Counted from the stretch's first letter, positions 35,171-46,092 are shown. The stretch is DNA of 64,000 nucleotides from Symsagittifera roscoffensis (GCF_963678635.1 NC_087067.1:15819639-15883638), one strand, 5' to 3'. Numbers and translations are program-made. The notes: generated by a model not told the origin, from the sequence alone.

Positions 35171-36559
35171 GATTTTGCATGTAAAAGTTTTCAAATTTTG
35201 CTTTTAATGTATGTGTTGACAATATTTAGGAGACAACAAAAACATCATTTTTTCATGAATCATGCCATATAGTTTTCAGGTATGAGTTTCAGGTATAATT
35301 GAGAAAATTTTTACCAAAAAATAGTAACAGTGACAATATAGTGTTTATTTCAGCAACCGTATTGGGTGAATTGTTAAAATTGGCCTGCAAATTTTTGTAC
35401 AGCGGAGAATTGGTGATAAAAAACTTTTCAAGGAAAAATTTCAGACATTTTTGTAGAAAAAATTCCTATCTTACAACTTTATTCTAAGAAAAATCAAAAA
35501 ATAAGATACGGTTTTTATTTACAATTAGTTTTGGAAGCGTACCACAAACTTTTGGAGATTAGACCATATGTAAACTTTGTTGGGCTACCTAAGTGGCTAA
35601 ATTTTCTCGGCAATTGACCTGGTAGCTTTAAGTTAGTTTTCGATTGACTAAAAAGGGAAATAAAAAAGACCCTTTTCGAAAAAAGTTGTGGATATAACTA
35701 ACCATTAGATTTCCGGAAAATGTCAAAGCAATTTTTGTTCTCGTCTATTTTTGTCTAATGTCAACCCATTTCGATAAAATTTGTTGAAAAACACAAAGTT
35801 GAAATACTCACTTTGCCTGGCTTGTTCAAATCAGCATCTTTCTCCTTTAAATCATAATTAAAGTCAACCAGAAACTTTAAATGATTGATTTTTGAATCAT
35901 TAAAAAACCTAATCACTTGAGTTGAAGACTTAGATTTGTACAACGCGACAGAAGTCTTCTCATAAAAAAGTCAGAAAAATAAAACAAAAAAAATACTTCA
36001 TTGATGCACTCAGCAAAATTAATTGCAATTTTCTAATTAAAGGAAAACCATCTGTATAATTTTTTTTTCGGCTACAGAACCTAATCATTTGTCGGTTTGC
36101 AGGTCTAGTTATTTTTTGGAACGTTGGTTCACTAAATGCACTCATTTTCGATTTACCCATAGATTAGTTTTTGATTTTTTTAATCTTTAACCCAGGATGT
36201 TTTTAATTTAATTGCACTCTTTCTTTGGACTGTTTTCCCGCTTTTTTCTACCAATTTTTCTTGCAATACGTTATTCGTACAATTTAAAATTTGATTGAGA
36301 AAAGCATGTAATCTTTTTTTTTCAGCGAAAAAAAAGCAACCTGTTTATAAGTGTCAGAGACACTAGTATAAGTCGTGTTGATTTGTTTTTTTTTTGGAAA
36401 AAAGCCTTAAAAAATTGCTCAAATAGATTTTTTGCAGTGATCATTGACTTTTGCGAGAATTCAATTCAATTTCATCTTTCTATAATTAATGCAAATCGTG
36501 CTCCACAATTATGAAACTGCAAATCGTGTTAACACCGTGAATAACTCTACCTAAAAATA

Positions 36560-36650
36560 GTTTTTTTTTCAGAATTTCCAGCAGACCAAAAAATTTCCCT
36601 TCGATTCAGCTTTCTCAAATTGAGTCTCTAGAAATTTTCTGTCTGTTTTC
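36560..36650 (+). repeat. Dispersed repeat R1, partial copy b
   Basis: This short segment (TCAGAATTTCCAGCAGAC, then TTCGATTCAGCTTTCTCAAA, then TTGAGTC) matches the middle of the R1 repeat seen at 53545-53820. Confidence 0.4.
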
Positions 36651-36837
36651 TATATTCATTCGCCGTTTGATAAAAACACTGAAAGCAAATACATTAAAAA
36701 CGAAGTTGCAAAACAGTTTGACTCTCTGGAAGAATGAAATGGGTGAAACTTTTGATGAGACGAATGCACCCTTTATAAAGTAAAAATATCTGCTTATTCC
36801 GGGGGTATTTTCAAAAGGAATGAAAGTATCTCAAAAA

Positions 36838-36965
36838 TACATACATACATACATACATACATACGTACATACATTCATACATACATACATACATACATAC
36901 ATACATACGTGCATACATACATACATACATACATATATGCATACATACCTCCATACATACATACA

Positions 36966-36998
<33 letters not shown>

Positions 36999-37082
36999 GC
37001 ATACATACCTCCATATATACATAACATACATTTATGCATACATACATACATTCATACAAACAAATATACATACATACATACA
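36838..37082 (+). repeat. (TACA)n microsatellite, about 245 bp
   Basis: The tract is an almost continuous run of TACA/CATA tetranucleotides with scattered substitutions. It contains an internal higher-order duplication in which CATATATGCATACATACC recurs about 64 bases apart. Because 4-base repeats stay open in several frames, it yields long artefactual frames (YIHT and YVCM repeats) on both strands. Confidence 0.95.
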
Positions 37083-37130
37083 GCATAAAGCTATCATTTT
37101 TTATCCATTAGATTTCAGTGCGGATGGCTA

Positions 37131-38014
37131 CATTCTAATGGTGAGGGTTCTCATGCTTGAAGGACCGAATGCTTGAAAAATTTCAACCAATCAAAATCGC
37201 TAAGCGTTTCTATTGGCTAAATGCTTTTCTCACAAAATCGAAGTCAATATGATTAGAAAATGTATTAAATCAGTGGAAAATAATCAAAAATACTTCAAAT
37301 TGCGGGTTACAACCGCAATACTATTCAGATAATATCATCAAAATTAATGAGGTCAAAATAGTAAGACTCATCTGCTTATTATCTAATCGGTCAATTTTAA
37401 CACTAATGGCCTGTTTTATTTTCTTTCTTTGAGATTTTCGCGATTTACTTGAGATTTTGATTACTCAATTCTGATTGGCTGAAAGTAAGCTTAAATTAAT
37501 TTCAAGCATTTGGTCCTTTAAGCATGAGGGACGCCAGGGTCTAGGACAACAAGCCGACGGGACTTCAAATCGAAGGGACTTCAGGCCGAAAATTAAACTT
37601 TACAAGCACCTCAAATCAATATTTTTTCATCTCTCAACGTTGCTTTTCAAAATTTTACGCTAGTTTAGTCCATAATAAGCGTTATTTATGACAATGAATC
37701 ACTTAGGATTGACATCCGTTAATAATATCAGCCGGTTTTTGAAATGCATAAATTATAAACAAGAAATTTGCCTTTAGCCGTGTTTTATTTTTCAACTTTC
37801 CTAAACATCATTTGGAGGTTTAAATTTTATGAAAAAGCTGATAAATACCGACTAAAGATCATGAAAATGAGAAAATCTTCAGAAAAGTGTTCAAATTAAT
37901 CTTATTTCATGACTTAATGAGAAAATGTTTGGCTTGAAGTCCCTAATTTTACGATTCGGCTTGAAGTCCCGTCGGCTTGATGTCCGGCACCCGGGACGCC
38001 ACCCATTCTAATGG
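37131..38014. mobile_element. Inverted-repeat element interrupted by a nested insertion
   Basis: The left inverted repeat (37131-37197) reads CATTCTAATGG, then CTCATGCTTGAAGGACCGA, then ATGCTTGAAA and CAACCAATCAAAAT. The right one, reversed, reads CTCATGCTTAAAGGACCAA, then ATGCTTGAAA and CAGCCAATCAGAAT (37469-37527). Its outermost part, CCCATTCTAATGG, is displaced to 38002-38014 by the insertion at 37537-37992. Removing that insertion restores a continuous repeat end. A fragment resembling this end (CATGCGGGATGGACCGAATGC) is also at 48386-48406. Confidence 0.65.
37537..37992. mobile_element. Mutator-like miniature element (456 bp, 9-bp duplication)
   Basis: A perfect 9-bp direct repeat, GGGACGCCA, flanks it at 37528-37536 and 37993-38001. 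The ends are long inverted repeats: the left starts GGGTCTAGGACAACAAGCC, and the right, reversed, starts GGGTGCCGGACATCAAGCC. Both continue GACGGGACTTCAA. Each arm repeats the phrase GGGACTTCAAGCCGAA. A 9-bp duplication with long inverted repeats is typical of Mutator-like elements. The interior is AT-rich and carries no transposase. Confidence 0.75.
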
Positions 38015-38250
38015 GGACCGACCTTTTACCAGAAAACTTTTAACATGGACCTTTTACCAGACTAGATAAAAAATTTGATTGACGGATGTATTGACGCCAT
38101 TTAGTCTGGTTAAAGACAATGTTTTCACGGTTTCTCGGCAAAATTTTGTTTGTTTTAATCGCTTCCTTTTCGAATCTTCCACTAATTTACACTTATCTTA
38201 ATTGAATTATTGCATTGTGGTCTGGTAATAGACCTAGCCCCCATTCTAAT
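38005..38250. mobile_element. Inverted-repeat element ending ATTCTAATGGGG
   Basis: The left end ATTCTAATGGGGACCGACC, then TTTTACCAGA, is mirrored at 38217-38250 (TCTGGTAATAGACC, then TAGCCCCCATTCTAAT). It directly abuts and shares ATTCTAATGG with the neighbouring nested element. No unambiguous target-site duplication was seen. Confidence 0.5.
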
Positions 38251-38769
38251 AACTGTTACACCCATCATCTGCCAAATTCATTCTTGAGTTTCAATTAATT
38301 GTAGTCAAAACGGCATCGCGTGAAAACTAAAAGCGCACTTTTGTGACCCGTGGCTGCAACTAGTGGCATAGAGTGAAGCAATACAGAAAATGAGGTACTC
38401 CAGGGCAAAATGCTTTTAATTAAAACTAAAATATGTGTTTTAGTGTAGATTCTTGGGATTCTACGCCCTTTTTTTTTTTTTTACAAAAGTTAATTAATTA
38501 ATTTCATTTATTATTTTTGTCATTGTTTTTTTTATGTTTACTTCACGAGAAAAATAGCATAAAGTTGAAACTATTTAGAATGAAAATGTCCTTCTCGCAG
38601 GAAAAGGCAACAAATCTGAAACAATATATAACTATGGTTTTATTACGCTTATTGTGAAAACCACAAAAAAAACATGTTTACTAATAAAAAAAAACAATTA
38701 TTATTCTAAATGTGGCTGTTAAAAATGTGGCTCGGTATAATTCATTTTACTTGAAAGGAATTTTAAGAT

Positions 38770-39046
38770 GAAAGCAACTCAATCGAAGTTATCACACCAC
38801 TGCAAACACCATTATATTATTTTTTTGAAATTAGATCGCAGATTTTACTTGGGCAGCAAAATGTTTAGAATTTGGATATTTTGTTTAATTAGTCACAGGC
38901 GTCGAGGGAGGAGGGAAAGCTCCATTCAGCTTTTTAGAAGTCCCGCTCCGCCTATTTTATTTCGCTTTTTATATATTTGCGGCAAACAAAACTCCTTTCA
39001 CTTTAATATTGTTTTACGGTTCTCCGTCAAGTTTTTGTTTATTTAA
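38770..39046. other. AT-rich intronic DNA, no recognised gene
   Basis: A 92-codon frame exists here on the + strand, but its composition (I, F, L, K, H) is that of random AT-rich DNA, and no domain was recognised. Purine-rich GTCGAGGGAGGAGGGAAAG occurs near 38900. Confidence 0.4.
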
Positions 39047-39389
39047 AGACCTTTATAAAAGCCTTTTTGACAGGTTCATTAAAAAATATATATTGCTCAT
39101 TTTTAATTAGGCATTTGAGGTTTTTAAATTTTTGTTTTCAAAATGTTTTTTACTTTCAATTGGTAAGCTTTTTGTATTGGGGTATCACATAAATTACACA
39201 AATTGCCGCCGCAAAACAGTCGATCTGCAAAAATCATTTCTTAAATTTGATTTTGAATTCAGAAGCATTATCTCACAAAAACGCAGTTTTTGATTGTTGG
39301 TAACTATAAATACAACTTTAAATACAAGTTGTTTTACAGACACCAGTCTTTCCCGCACTCAGTAAAAAGAGAGGGAAAATAATCGATTA

Positions 39390-39660
39390 TATTTTACAAT
39401 TATAATTGTACTTTTATCAAAATTATAATCAACTATAAGCGCCAGATTTACATGTTTAAGCGCTTTACAATTCATTATAATGAAAACAATTTTCGTGACA
39501 TTATAATAAATTATAATCAATTATAATTGATTATAACTTTTCCGAAAATCTCTTACAATCTCTTATAATCTCTCAACACCTCATAATCAATTAAAATCTA
39601 TTATAATTTCTCGAAATCTTATAATCAATTATAATCTATTATATTAGATTATAATTTTTT
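39390..39660. repeat. ATTATAATCGATTATAAT-rich tract
   Basis: TTATAATCAATTATAAT and AATCTATTATAAT motifs recur about every 10-20 bases on both strands. Because the motif is near-palindromic, the whole tract can form cruciform-like structures. Similar tracts occur at 40040-40260, 61130-61320 and 63630-63860. Confidence 0.7.
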
Positions 39661-39689
39661 TTTCAAAAATCTCTAGAGATGTCATTTCA

Positions 39690-40275
39690 CTCTTGGCTTC
39701 ACCTGAACACAAAGTTTTACCACGAAACAAAAGTTTAATAGAGATCCCTTTATATTAGTTGAAAGATACGTACCTTAGTTTCACGGTAGGTGAAATATAA
39801 CTCTTCTATATAAATCATGAAACTAAAGCAATGTGCTAATGTGTTGCTGGTCAAAAAAATTAAAATGTGCATCATGAAACAACTATAATCAAGAAGAAAT
39901 GAAAAAAACTTTATAAATTTGAACTGATTTAAAAACTGTTAAAACAATTTTTTCTATTTTTTACATAAGCCAAGGTCTACGAAAAGCATAAAATATAAGC
40001 AATACAGGTGGAAGGTCGAAGACAAAATGGGGAAACAAACGGATTATAATAAATTTTATTCGATTATAATTGGGTTTTTCTGCAAAACAAATAAGTTGGA
40101 AATTCGGACAAAATTAATCGATTATAATCATTATAATTGATTATATTTGATTTCAAAAATGAAGATTAGATTCAATTATTAAATGATGAAAATCAAATTT
40201 TTCTCAATTTTTGTAAGACTGGTACTAAAATCATATTATACTGGATTATTAACGCTTGAAACTGAATGCGGTTTG
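39690..40275 (+). repeat. Dispersed repeat R2 (about 0.55 kb), copy 1
   Basis: It aligns along its length with 63290-63905. Shared blocks in order are CATGAAACTAAAGCAA, CATNATGAAACANCT, GAAATGAAAAAAA, then the ATTATAATCGATTATAAT-rich part, then AAGACTGGTACTAAAATC, and finally CATTAACGCTTGAAA / TTAACGCTTGAAACTGAATG. It lies in intron 3 and is non-coding. Confidence 0.75.
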
Positions 40276-40964
40276 CCTTATAACCCGATTTTTCCGATGC
40301 TCAGCTAGCGGGTAGGGTTTGCTCAGGTATGGATCCTACTTCTTCATAAGTTTCTTTACTTTCCGATCAAACCGATCAGATCCTTGAACCATTCAAAAAA
40401 CTTTCCCGCAAAATTTTCTCTCTGCAAAAACGAAAGAGCAACTGATGTGTAGGAAAGTGGGTTTGATTTCGTAAAAAAAAACTTAAGCATTTTGAGTTTC
40501 AGTTCATTTTTGAGATTACAGTACAGCAAGTGATGCAAAAATCGAACACCACAGGGGCAAGTCACTAGCCGAGGACTCCTCTAGTTGTTGCCCTGGACGG
40601 AATTTTTAGAATTTGAGATTTTTAGTATTTGTTTATCTTACGATGCGATTTAGCGAAGTAAATAATACGAAGCAAAGTGATTGTTTTTCTTATATGGGTC
40701 GTGGTGAATTTTGTTCGATTTTTCTCCGGAAAAAGTTCTCAGCATTTTATCAGGCTTGAGCTTGATTTTTTTTGTGGTTTGACTTTTCACTTTTTAATTC
40801 AATGAATGATAAACTTTTAAATAGTTTGTGATTGTTTCATTTAGCAAAAAATCTTAAAATTGTTTAATGCTCAAATTTGATTTTTTCTTCAATTTGATTT
40901 TCAGATTTTTTTAAGTTTGGTTCATTTTCTTTGTTAATAAACAGCAAAAGAGTAAAATAAGCAA

Positions 40965-41545
40965 AAAACGTGAGTGATTTCTAGTTTCACACATGGACTT
41001 TATTTTTATCACGGAAAATTCAGTTTTTTCTCTATGGGATAACTTTTTAAAAAATACCAATCGCAAACAATTCTGATTAAGAATTTTCGTTGAAGTTGAC
41101 GTGTTGTTTTTTTAAGTATAAAAAAACAGTGATTTCACATATATAGTATTTTAGTCTTAAATTTACCTAACGCAGTTTGAGTTATAATTTTTGCGAAACT
41201 CAGATAGTTTTTCCTATTAAGTAGGGCTGTTTCCACTATCAAACCAAAAAACTGAAAAGGTCTCGAAAAACTTCAGTGAGTTCTCGTTTTTTCATGGACT
41301 TTAACTTCTGAATTTGCAGCGGAATAGAAAAAAAACTCATTTTTTCCGGTCTTTTCTAAATGGCCCAACTCCATGAAAAATTGCTGATCATAAACAGAAT
41401 TTAAAGTTCGAAGAGCTTCAACGCGATAAAATTTAGCTTCTAAATTTTTAAGTTTAAATTTTTTCAGACTTTTTCAACAGATTTTTTCAGTTCTTTCACG
41501 CTTTTACACTTTATCAATCTTCTGTTGGCTATGCTGTGAATTTAA
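40965..41545 (+). repeat. Dispersed repeat R1, copy c
   Basis: Blocks AAACGTGAGTGATTTCTAG, TTTGCAGCGGAATAGAAAA, AAAGTTCGAAGAGCTT and ATCTTCTGTTGGCTATG occur in the R1 order, with diverged spacers. The left part may come from a second overlapping copy. Confidence 0.5.
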
Positions 41546-41697
41546 TACAAATAAACTATATTCAAGAACAACCGGAAGCTTGCATGAAATATTTTCTCAC
41601 TCTTAATGAAACTTTTTCGAGGTTAAGGTTTCTGGCTACGATGGCTTTTTTGACATTTTCAAAGTTCTTAAGTTAAAAGGATTTATGCCAATGCCGT

Positions 41698-41900
41698 TGA
41701 CAATTTGTAACAGGCCACAATTCATAACAGGCGACAATTCGTAGTAAGTGACAATTCGTAACAGTAGATTAAGCGGGGAACACCGATTCATGCGCAGTAT
41801 TCCTCTCATGCCGGATGTAAGCGTAGCGGAGTGAAGCGGAGCAAACGTATTCTATTGCCAAAGCCTTGTGACGAATTGTCTCTTGTTACGAGTATTTGTC
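41698..41900 (+). mobile_element. Foldback element built of 17-bp subrepeats, copy 2
   Basis: The left arm repeats GTAACAGGCGACAATTC-type units. The core AAGCGGGGAACACCGATTCA, then TATTCCTCTCATGCCGGATG, then GCGTAGCGGAGTGAAGCGG matches the copy at 18243-18469. The right arm (TTGTGACGAATTGTCTC, then TTGTTACGAGTATTTGTC) is shorter. Both copies are followed by CTACC. The shared core means this is a mobile family, not a chance hairpin. Confidence 0.72.
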
Positions 41901-42147
41901 CTACCAATTTCTGCATTCACAAGTTCTGGTAATTCAGAAGCTCTCTAAGTTTTTTATAGATTAGATTATTGAGGTTCAAAAGCTGATTGTTTTTATTTCT
42001 CGAGTCACTGACACATTTTAATAGAAATTAGCCTACTTTTGCTGACGCGTAGCAAAATTGTGATGGGTTTCAAAGGATTTAAAGTAAATTTCCTTAAAAT
42101 ATTCATTTTCTTGTAAAAAGATTGGTCATTAAAAAGTTCAGTATCAA

Positions 42148-42393
42148 GATCTATTTAACAATCTTGCCCTTCCCCCCATTGTATTGTATCTACTTAAAAA
42201 TCTCCAACCCTGTAAATAAAAATAGTAAATTCGCACTAAAGCGTTGTACTGTATATAAAAACAGTAATTTCGCACTACAACAATGCATACAAATTCGAAT
42301 TTTGCTGCATTTTGATTGGTCGACAATTCGCTGCAAGTAATATACTTACCAATATCCTCCTTTCTTGAAAGGGGGAGATTGTTAAGTAGATCC
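42148..42393. mobile_element. Miniature inverted-repeat element (about 246 bp)
   Basis: The left end AGATCTATTTAACAATC, then TTGCCCTTCCCCCC, mirrors the right end GGGGGAGATTGTTAAGTAGATCC. The interior has a roughly 40-bp tandem duplication (ATAAAAATAGTAAATTCGCACT and ATAAAAACAGTAATTTCGCACT, each broken by a few changes). The 10-mer TTGGTCATTA occurs outside both ends, but it is offset on the left, so the target-site duplication is uncertain. Confidence 0.6.
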
Positions 42394-43043
42394 GTTTGGT
42401 CATTAGAATTTTTGAAAAGGGCAGCTGTAATGTACGGTGATTTTAACTTTCATTCTACAAAAAAGATTTTTAAAATGGAAATAAGGTAATTATTCTGCGG
42501 ATTATGTTTTCAAAGATAAGTTTTTGAGATCGAGCGATACGTCTTTCTTCCCAAATAGAAAATTCATTGCATTGTCACCTTCATTAAATAAAAAAATTCA
42601 ATTAGTTCAAGAAAACTATTATCCACCGCAAAAATCCGTGTAGGTTTAAGGGGATACTGATATATCAAAAGCTGATTGGGATGCTGATATTTGTGTCAGC
42701 GGTTATTGTTCCGACAACTCTCGATAGAAAGGCAAAGAGCTATGAATTTGGTCTGGATTTTGGTATCGCGAAAAAATTCTTAAGAGGTTATTTGGCATCA
42801 CATTATCGTTCTTTTTGATTACCACAACTTTCGCTCAAAATGTGTTTTAAAAACTTGTACAAAAAATTCTTGAAAAAAAATTACTGTTGTCTTTTTAGTA
42901 AGTGCGAAGAGATCAAAATTATTGATAAGCTATCAAAAAATAAGATTAATGTTTGCTAAATAAAGTAAAAAATACAGAAGAAAGTTTTTGATTGTCGAGT
43001 ATTTGCCGATTGCATTCAACAGTGGTGGTGCTCGTTGTTTTAG

Positions 43044-43177
43044 TTTGAGGAGTACCAGGGGGCGATTGCGATCGGGGACTGGAGTGGGTTGTTGAGTGAG
43101 GCTGACGGACTTCTGGCAGACCTCCTAGTCGACCACAGTCCCCAGTCAGTGCAGTCCAGAGTCAGGGCAGCCAGAAG
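43044..43177 (+). CDS. PDE3: PDE3-like phosphodiesterase, exon 4 (residues 257-301, conserved leucine-rich helix)
   Basis: The acceptor is TCGTTGTTTTAG and the donor AGAAG followed by GTCAGC. It enters in phase 0, matching exon 3, and leaves in phase 2. It encodes FEEYQGAIAIGDWSG, then LLSEADGLLADLLVD (272-286), then HSPQSVQSRVRAAR. Vertebrate PDE3 proteins, as I recall them, carry at the equivalent place a GEAHGLITDLLADPSLP-type helix followed by a LRAV segment, a conserved membrane-proximal element. This exon is therefore the strongest support for the family call after the membrane block. The DNA is markedly GC-richer than its flanks. The reverse frame is also open for about 46 codons, but it lacks a family match. 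Confidence 0.7.
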
Positions 43178-43574
43178 GTCAGCTAGAATAACACCTACAA
43201 TATTCTAGATCTTTCTAGAACGATTTTTCTATTAGCAGACTAATAGAAGGCCAAACATCATAAGAATAGAACAAGGGCTCTCGCGAGAAATCAGTGAGCA
43301 AAGACGAGGTTTTTTCTCAATCAAAGTTTTAATGAATTTGCATTAACAAGCTTGATTTCAAGCTTAAACAAGCTTGATTTTAAGCTTTTGTTTTTCAGAT
43401 TTTTGGATACTGAATTCTGACTGTCTTTCATACCTGGGTTGGTTATCTGAAAATTACTATTAAAGTTACATAAAATTCCACGCATGGTGTCTGGGAAAAA
43501 AGTGAAAATCAAAAAAATGCTTTCAACTTTTGTTTTTGTTTAAAGCTCAATTCAATTCCTTTGTTAAATGGAAG

Positions 43575-43760
43575 GCAAACTTCGCCATCAAACAGCAAAA
43601 GTCTACAGACCACAAAAAAACGTGATCGACTTCTAGCTTTAAATGCGGAATTTAGTTTTCAGATTTCCCAGAATTTATCTATTATTGATCCTGTTTTCTC
43701 CAATTGAGTTAGTTTTATCAAAAAGTGTCAGTCATTAATTTCTTTGTTTACTTGCGTTTA
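43575..43760 (+). repeat. Dispersed repeat R1, copy d
   Basis: Contains AAAAACGTGATCGACTTCTA, TTTCAGATTTCCCAGAATTT, GTTTTATCAAAAAGTGTCAG and TTGTTTACTTGCGTTTAATG in R1 order. It ends before the GTTGGCTATG block. Confidence 0.6.
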
Positions 43761-44899
43761 ATGATTTTTTTTTTCCAAAACTTGTCCGTTTTAAATTCGT
43801 TTTTGTAGCGAAATCACTTCTATGCTCAAATAATGCTCCCAAAAAATGCATGAAAAAAGGAAAAATTTTGTCTGTTGCGTATTGTTTTGTGCAATCAAAA
43901 TTTTTCAGACGATAAATTTCCCGTGACAAAATTAGGTGAACCTAGCTGTTTCAACTTTGTTTTTATATAGTAAAATAGGGCCATACTACTAAAAATCAGG
44001 CCACAATTTTTAAATACTAATTTTTTCAAAGCAAACCCGGATTGAATTTGCTGAGCTAATCAGTCCTGTTTCAATATTATAACAGCAAAATTTCATATTG
44101 CGGCGTCTGTAGCTTAGATCCAACTTAAAAAACTTAATTTTGTCTTATGGCGCTCTCTCAAATGATGTTTTTGTATAGAAAAGTTCTTCATTTGTATTTC
44201 TGTACAGTGTTGAATTTTTGAAGTGCTTGAATTTTTGGTGAACCGTAATGACAAGAAAAGGATTGCAATCGCTTTTATACAGATAATATAGCAAAAAAAA
44301 CATAGTTTGAAATGAAAAATTCTTAAACGTCAATTTCAATGGGTTGAAAATAATACTGATAAAACAGATTACGTAGAAAATTATATTCAAGATAACCAAC
44401 AATAAATAAAATTGGAAATAAAATTGGCACGTATACTTTACAATTCGACTTCATGTTGATGTTTGACTTCAAAAACTATAAATATAAAGTTATTGGTAAT
44501 TTTTGTGCACCAAAACTTTTTTTTGTGATTTGGTTTTTCAGTTATATGTCATTTGACTGGCAAAATTGTGCCAATAACTTTGACAAAATCTTTGCATGTT
44601 TCTTCTTTTCTTTACAGCGGGCACCCTAAGATTTGCAAAATTTTAGAGAAAAGCCCTTAAACTCAATAGTTTGCGGTAAAAAAACTTCTCTGAGCTGGCT
44701 CTTGCTCTCTAGTTTTGAGGGAGATTTTCGAAAAATTCTCGAAAGTCTCGAAAGAAAACGAAAAAATAAATAAATGAATAAATAGTTTTGCTAATTTTTG
44801 TTAAGATTTTGATGGACTTCATTTAAAATCAATATAAATAGTTTTTAGGCAGTATAATCTATTCCCCCCCCCCCAAATTTCCTTAAATCCATTCTGGTA

Positions 44900-44966
44900 G
44901 AATTACGCATCTAATGGACTGCACATCAAATCGAATTACGCATCTAAATGGACTACCGTTTATCAA
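44900..44966 (+). repeat. 33-bp tandem duplication
   Basis: Two adjacent units, each starting GAATTACGCATCTAATGGACT (the second has one extra A), continue into GCACATCAAATC and ACCGTTTATCAAAT. It sits in intron 4. Confidence 0.75.
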
Positions 44967-45881
44967 ATTTTACTTAGTGTTTTATATATATGCAAAACGA
45001 TTTAAATCAATTTCAATCTCAAGTTTGTCAGTGCGGGGAGGAAGAGAAAAGCTTTGTCATCAATTGTTCAGCGTAAAATCAGAAAAAAACTTCCGAATTT
45101 TTGTTGTTTTCTTGCATGTACAACCTGAGATGTAATTCTGCGCTTCTGTAAGCTCTGTCATATAGTTAACACGGTTACCAAAAAGGTTAGGTGTAACTTG
45201 TCTAGGGTAACGACTGTGATTTGAGATTTGAGAGCGGTAATTACACGGTTATCGTATGGGTAGGAAGCTAATTTTTGCGCAATTGAACAACAAGATTCTC
45301 TTTCCTTAAAAAAAAACAGATGTATCGAAATCCAAAAGCAGCAATGTTAAAAAAATTCTGCCATCAGAATTTTCTGCCAAGAAACTAGATAACAGCAATA
45401 AAATTATGTTTGCGTGTTGCTTAAATCGCGCATTATAGATGAGAGAAATCTATGATATATACTCAAAGCAAAGTAATTTGAGACGCCTTGCAAATCTCTG
45501 ATTTAGTATCTAATTGATTTGTCCAAAAACAACACTTCAAAGATTTCATCGCAGAAGAGTCAATAAAAACTAAATGTGTGAACCATCGGCTAAAACTGAT
45601 GTCATAAAATTTTTGTATCAAGAGTGTAATTAAGAAACTTATTATATCAGCTTATTCCGTGTGTGTGTAGATTCTTACAAACAGGTATATATTTTTAACA
45701 AAACTTTTTAAATAACGTTTTTAACTGACATTGAACGAAATTGACAGTGAAGACATTTATTTAGGTCGTGGTTTTTTCTTTTGTCAGGCAAAGACGAAAA
45801 AATTAATAACGCTCAAATTTGATTTTTTGTGTACTTTGGTTTCTTTTTCAAGTTCAGTTCAAATTTGTTTGCCATGTTTAG

Positions 45882-46092
45882 GTTGATCCAAGCAAGCGGA
45901 CAAGCTCAGATGGCCCAGCAGCATGCCATGGCAGTAGCTGCAGGACTAATCCCCCACCCGCAGAGGAGGAAAAGCACTATCGGGTCCCACTTCCATACCT
46001 CAGGGGGCAAACAGATCTGTGACGAGGAGGGCAATCCAACGGCAGAACACGCGAGGTTCTTCCACCCCGAAAGCAGCTACGATCATAACATG
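45882..46092 (+). CDS. PDE3: PDE3-like phosphodiesterase, exon 5 (residues 301-371, linker region)
   Basis: The acceptor is GCCATGTTTAG and the donor AACATG followed by GTCAGT. It enters in phase 2, completing an Arg codon from exon 4, so the join reads VRAARRLIQASGQAQM, and leaves in phase 0. It encodes a low-hydrophobicity linker: a Gln/Ala-rich stretch, then GLIPHPQRRKSTIGSHFH with a basophilic kinase-type RRKS site, then CDEEGNPTAEHARFFHPE. The region between the conserved helix and the catalytic domain is variable in PDE3 proteins, so no strong match is expected and none was recognised. Base composition is strongly coding-like. The frame is open for 14 codons past the donor to TGA at 46132-46134, so a truncated isoform is possible. 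Confidence 0.7.

Larger units (their letters stand above)
26580..43043 (+). other. Intron 3 of the PDE3-like gene (about 16.5 kb)
   Basis: It begins GTTAGT and ends CTCGTTGTTTTAG. This very long intron carries many repeats: truncated and relic hAT-type copies at 33-35 kb, a TACA microsatellite at 36.8 kb, nested inverted-repeat elements at 37-38 kb, ATTATAAT-rich DNA at 39-40 kb and a foldback element at 41.7 kb. I saw no further exon, but a small one could be missed. Between 26.6 and 33.1 kb there is a 14-G run at 27275-27288, an inverted pair near 28.9-29.5 kb and a short tandem repeat at 29.25 kb, and otherwise plain AT-rich DNA. Confidence 0.55.
43178..45881 (+). other. Intron 4 of the PDE3-like gene (2.7 kb)
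   Basis: It begins GTCAGC and ends TTTGCCATGTTTAG, phase 2. It contains a small AACAAGCTTGATTTYAAGCTT duplication (43344-43388), an R1 repeat copy (43575-43760), a fragment of the 46-47 kb repeat (44240-44330), a run of 12 C near 44864 and a 33-bp tandem duplication at 44900-44966. No other exon was recognised. Confidence 0.6.

Noticed and set aside
36811-37176. Long open frames on both strands with YVCM and YIHT peptide repeats
   Set aside because: They are translations of the (TACA)n microsatellite. A 4-base repeat stays open in several frames, and there is no start or splice context.
43041-43195. Open frame on the minus strand opposite exon 4
   Set aside because: It has a weaker acceptor and no donor or family match. 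The plus-strand frame has matching splice phases on both sides and the PDE3 helix.
44858-44895. Run of 12 C followed by TTCCTTAAATCC, possibly another hAT-type relic
   Set aside because: Only the C run and a few bases resemble the element end. Neither the internal hairpins nor the opposite terminus is present.
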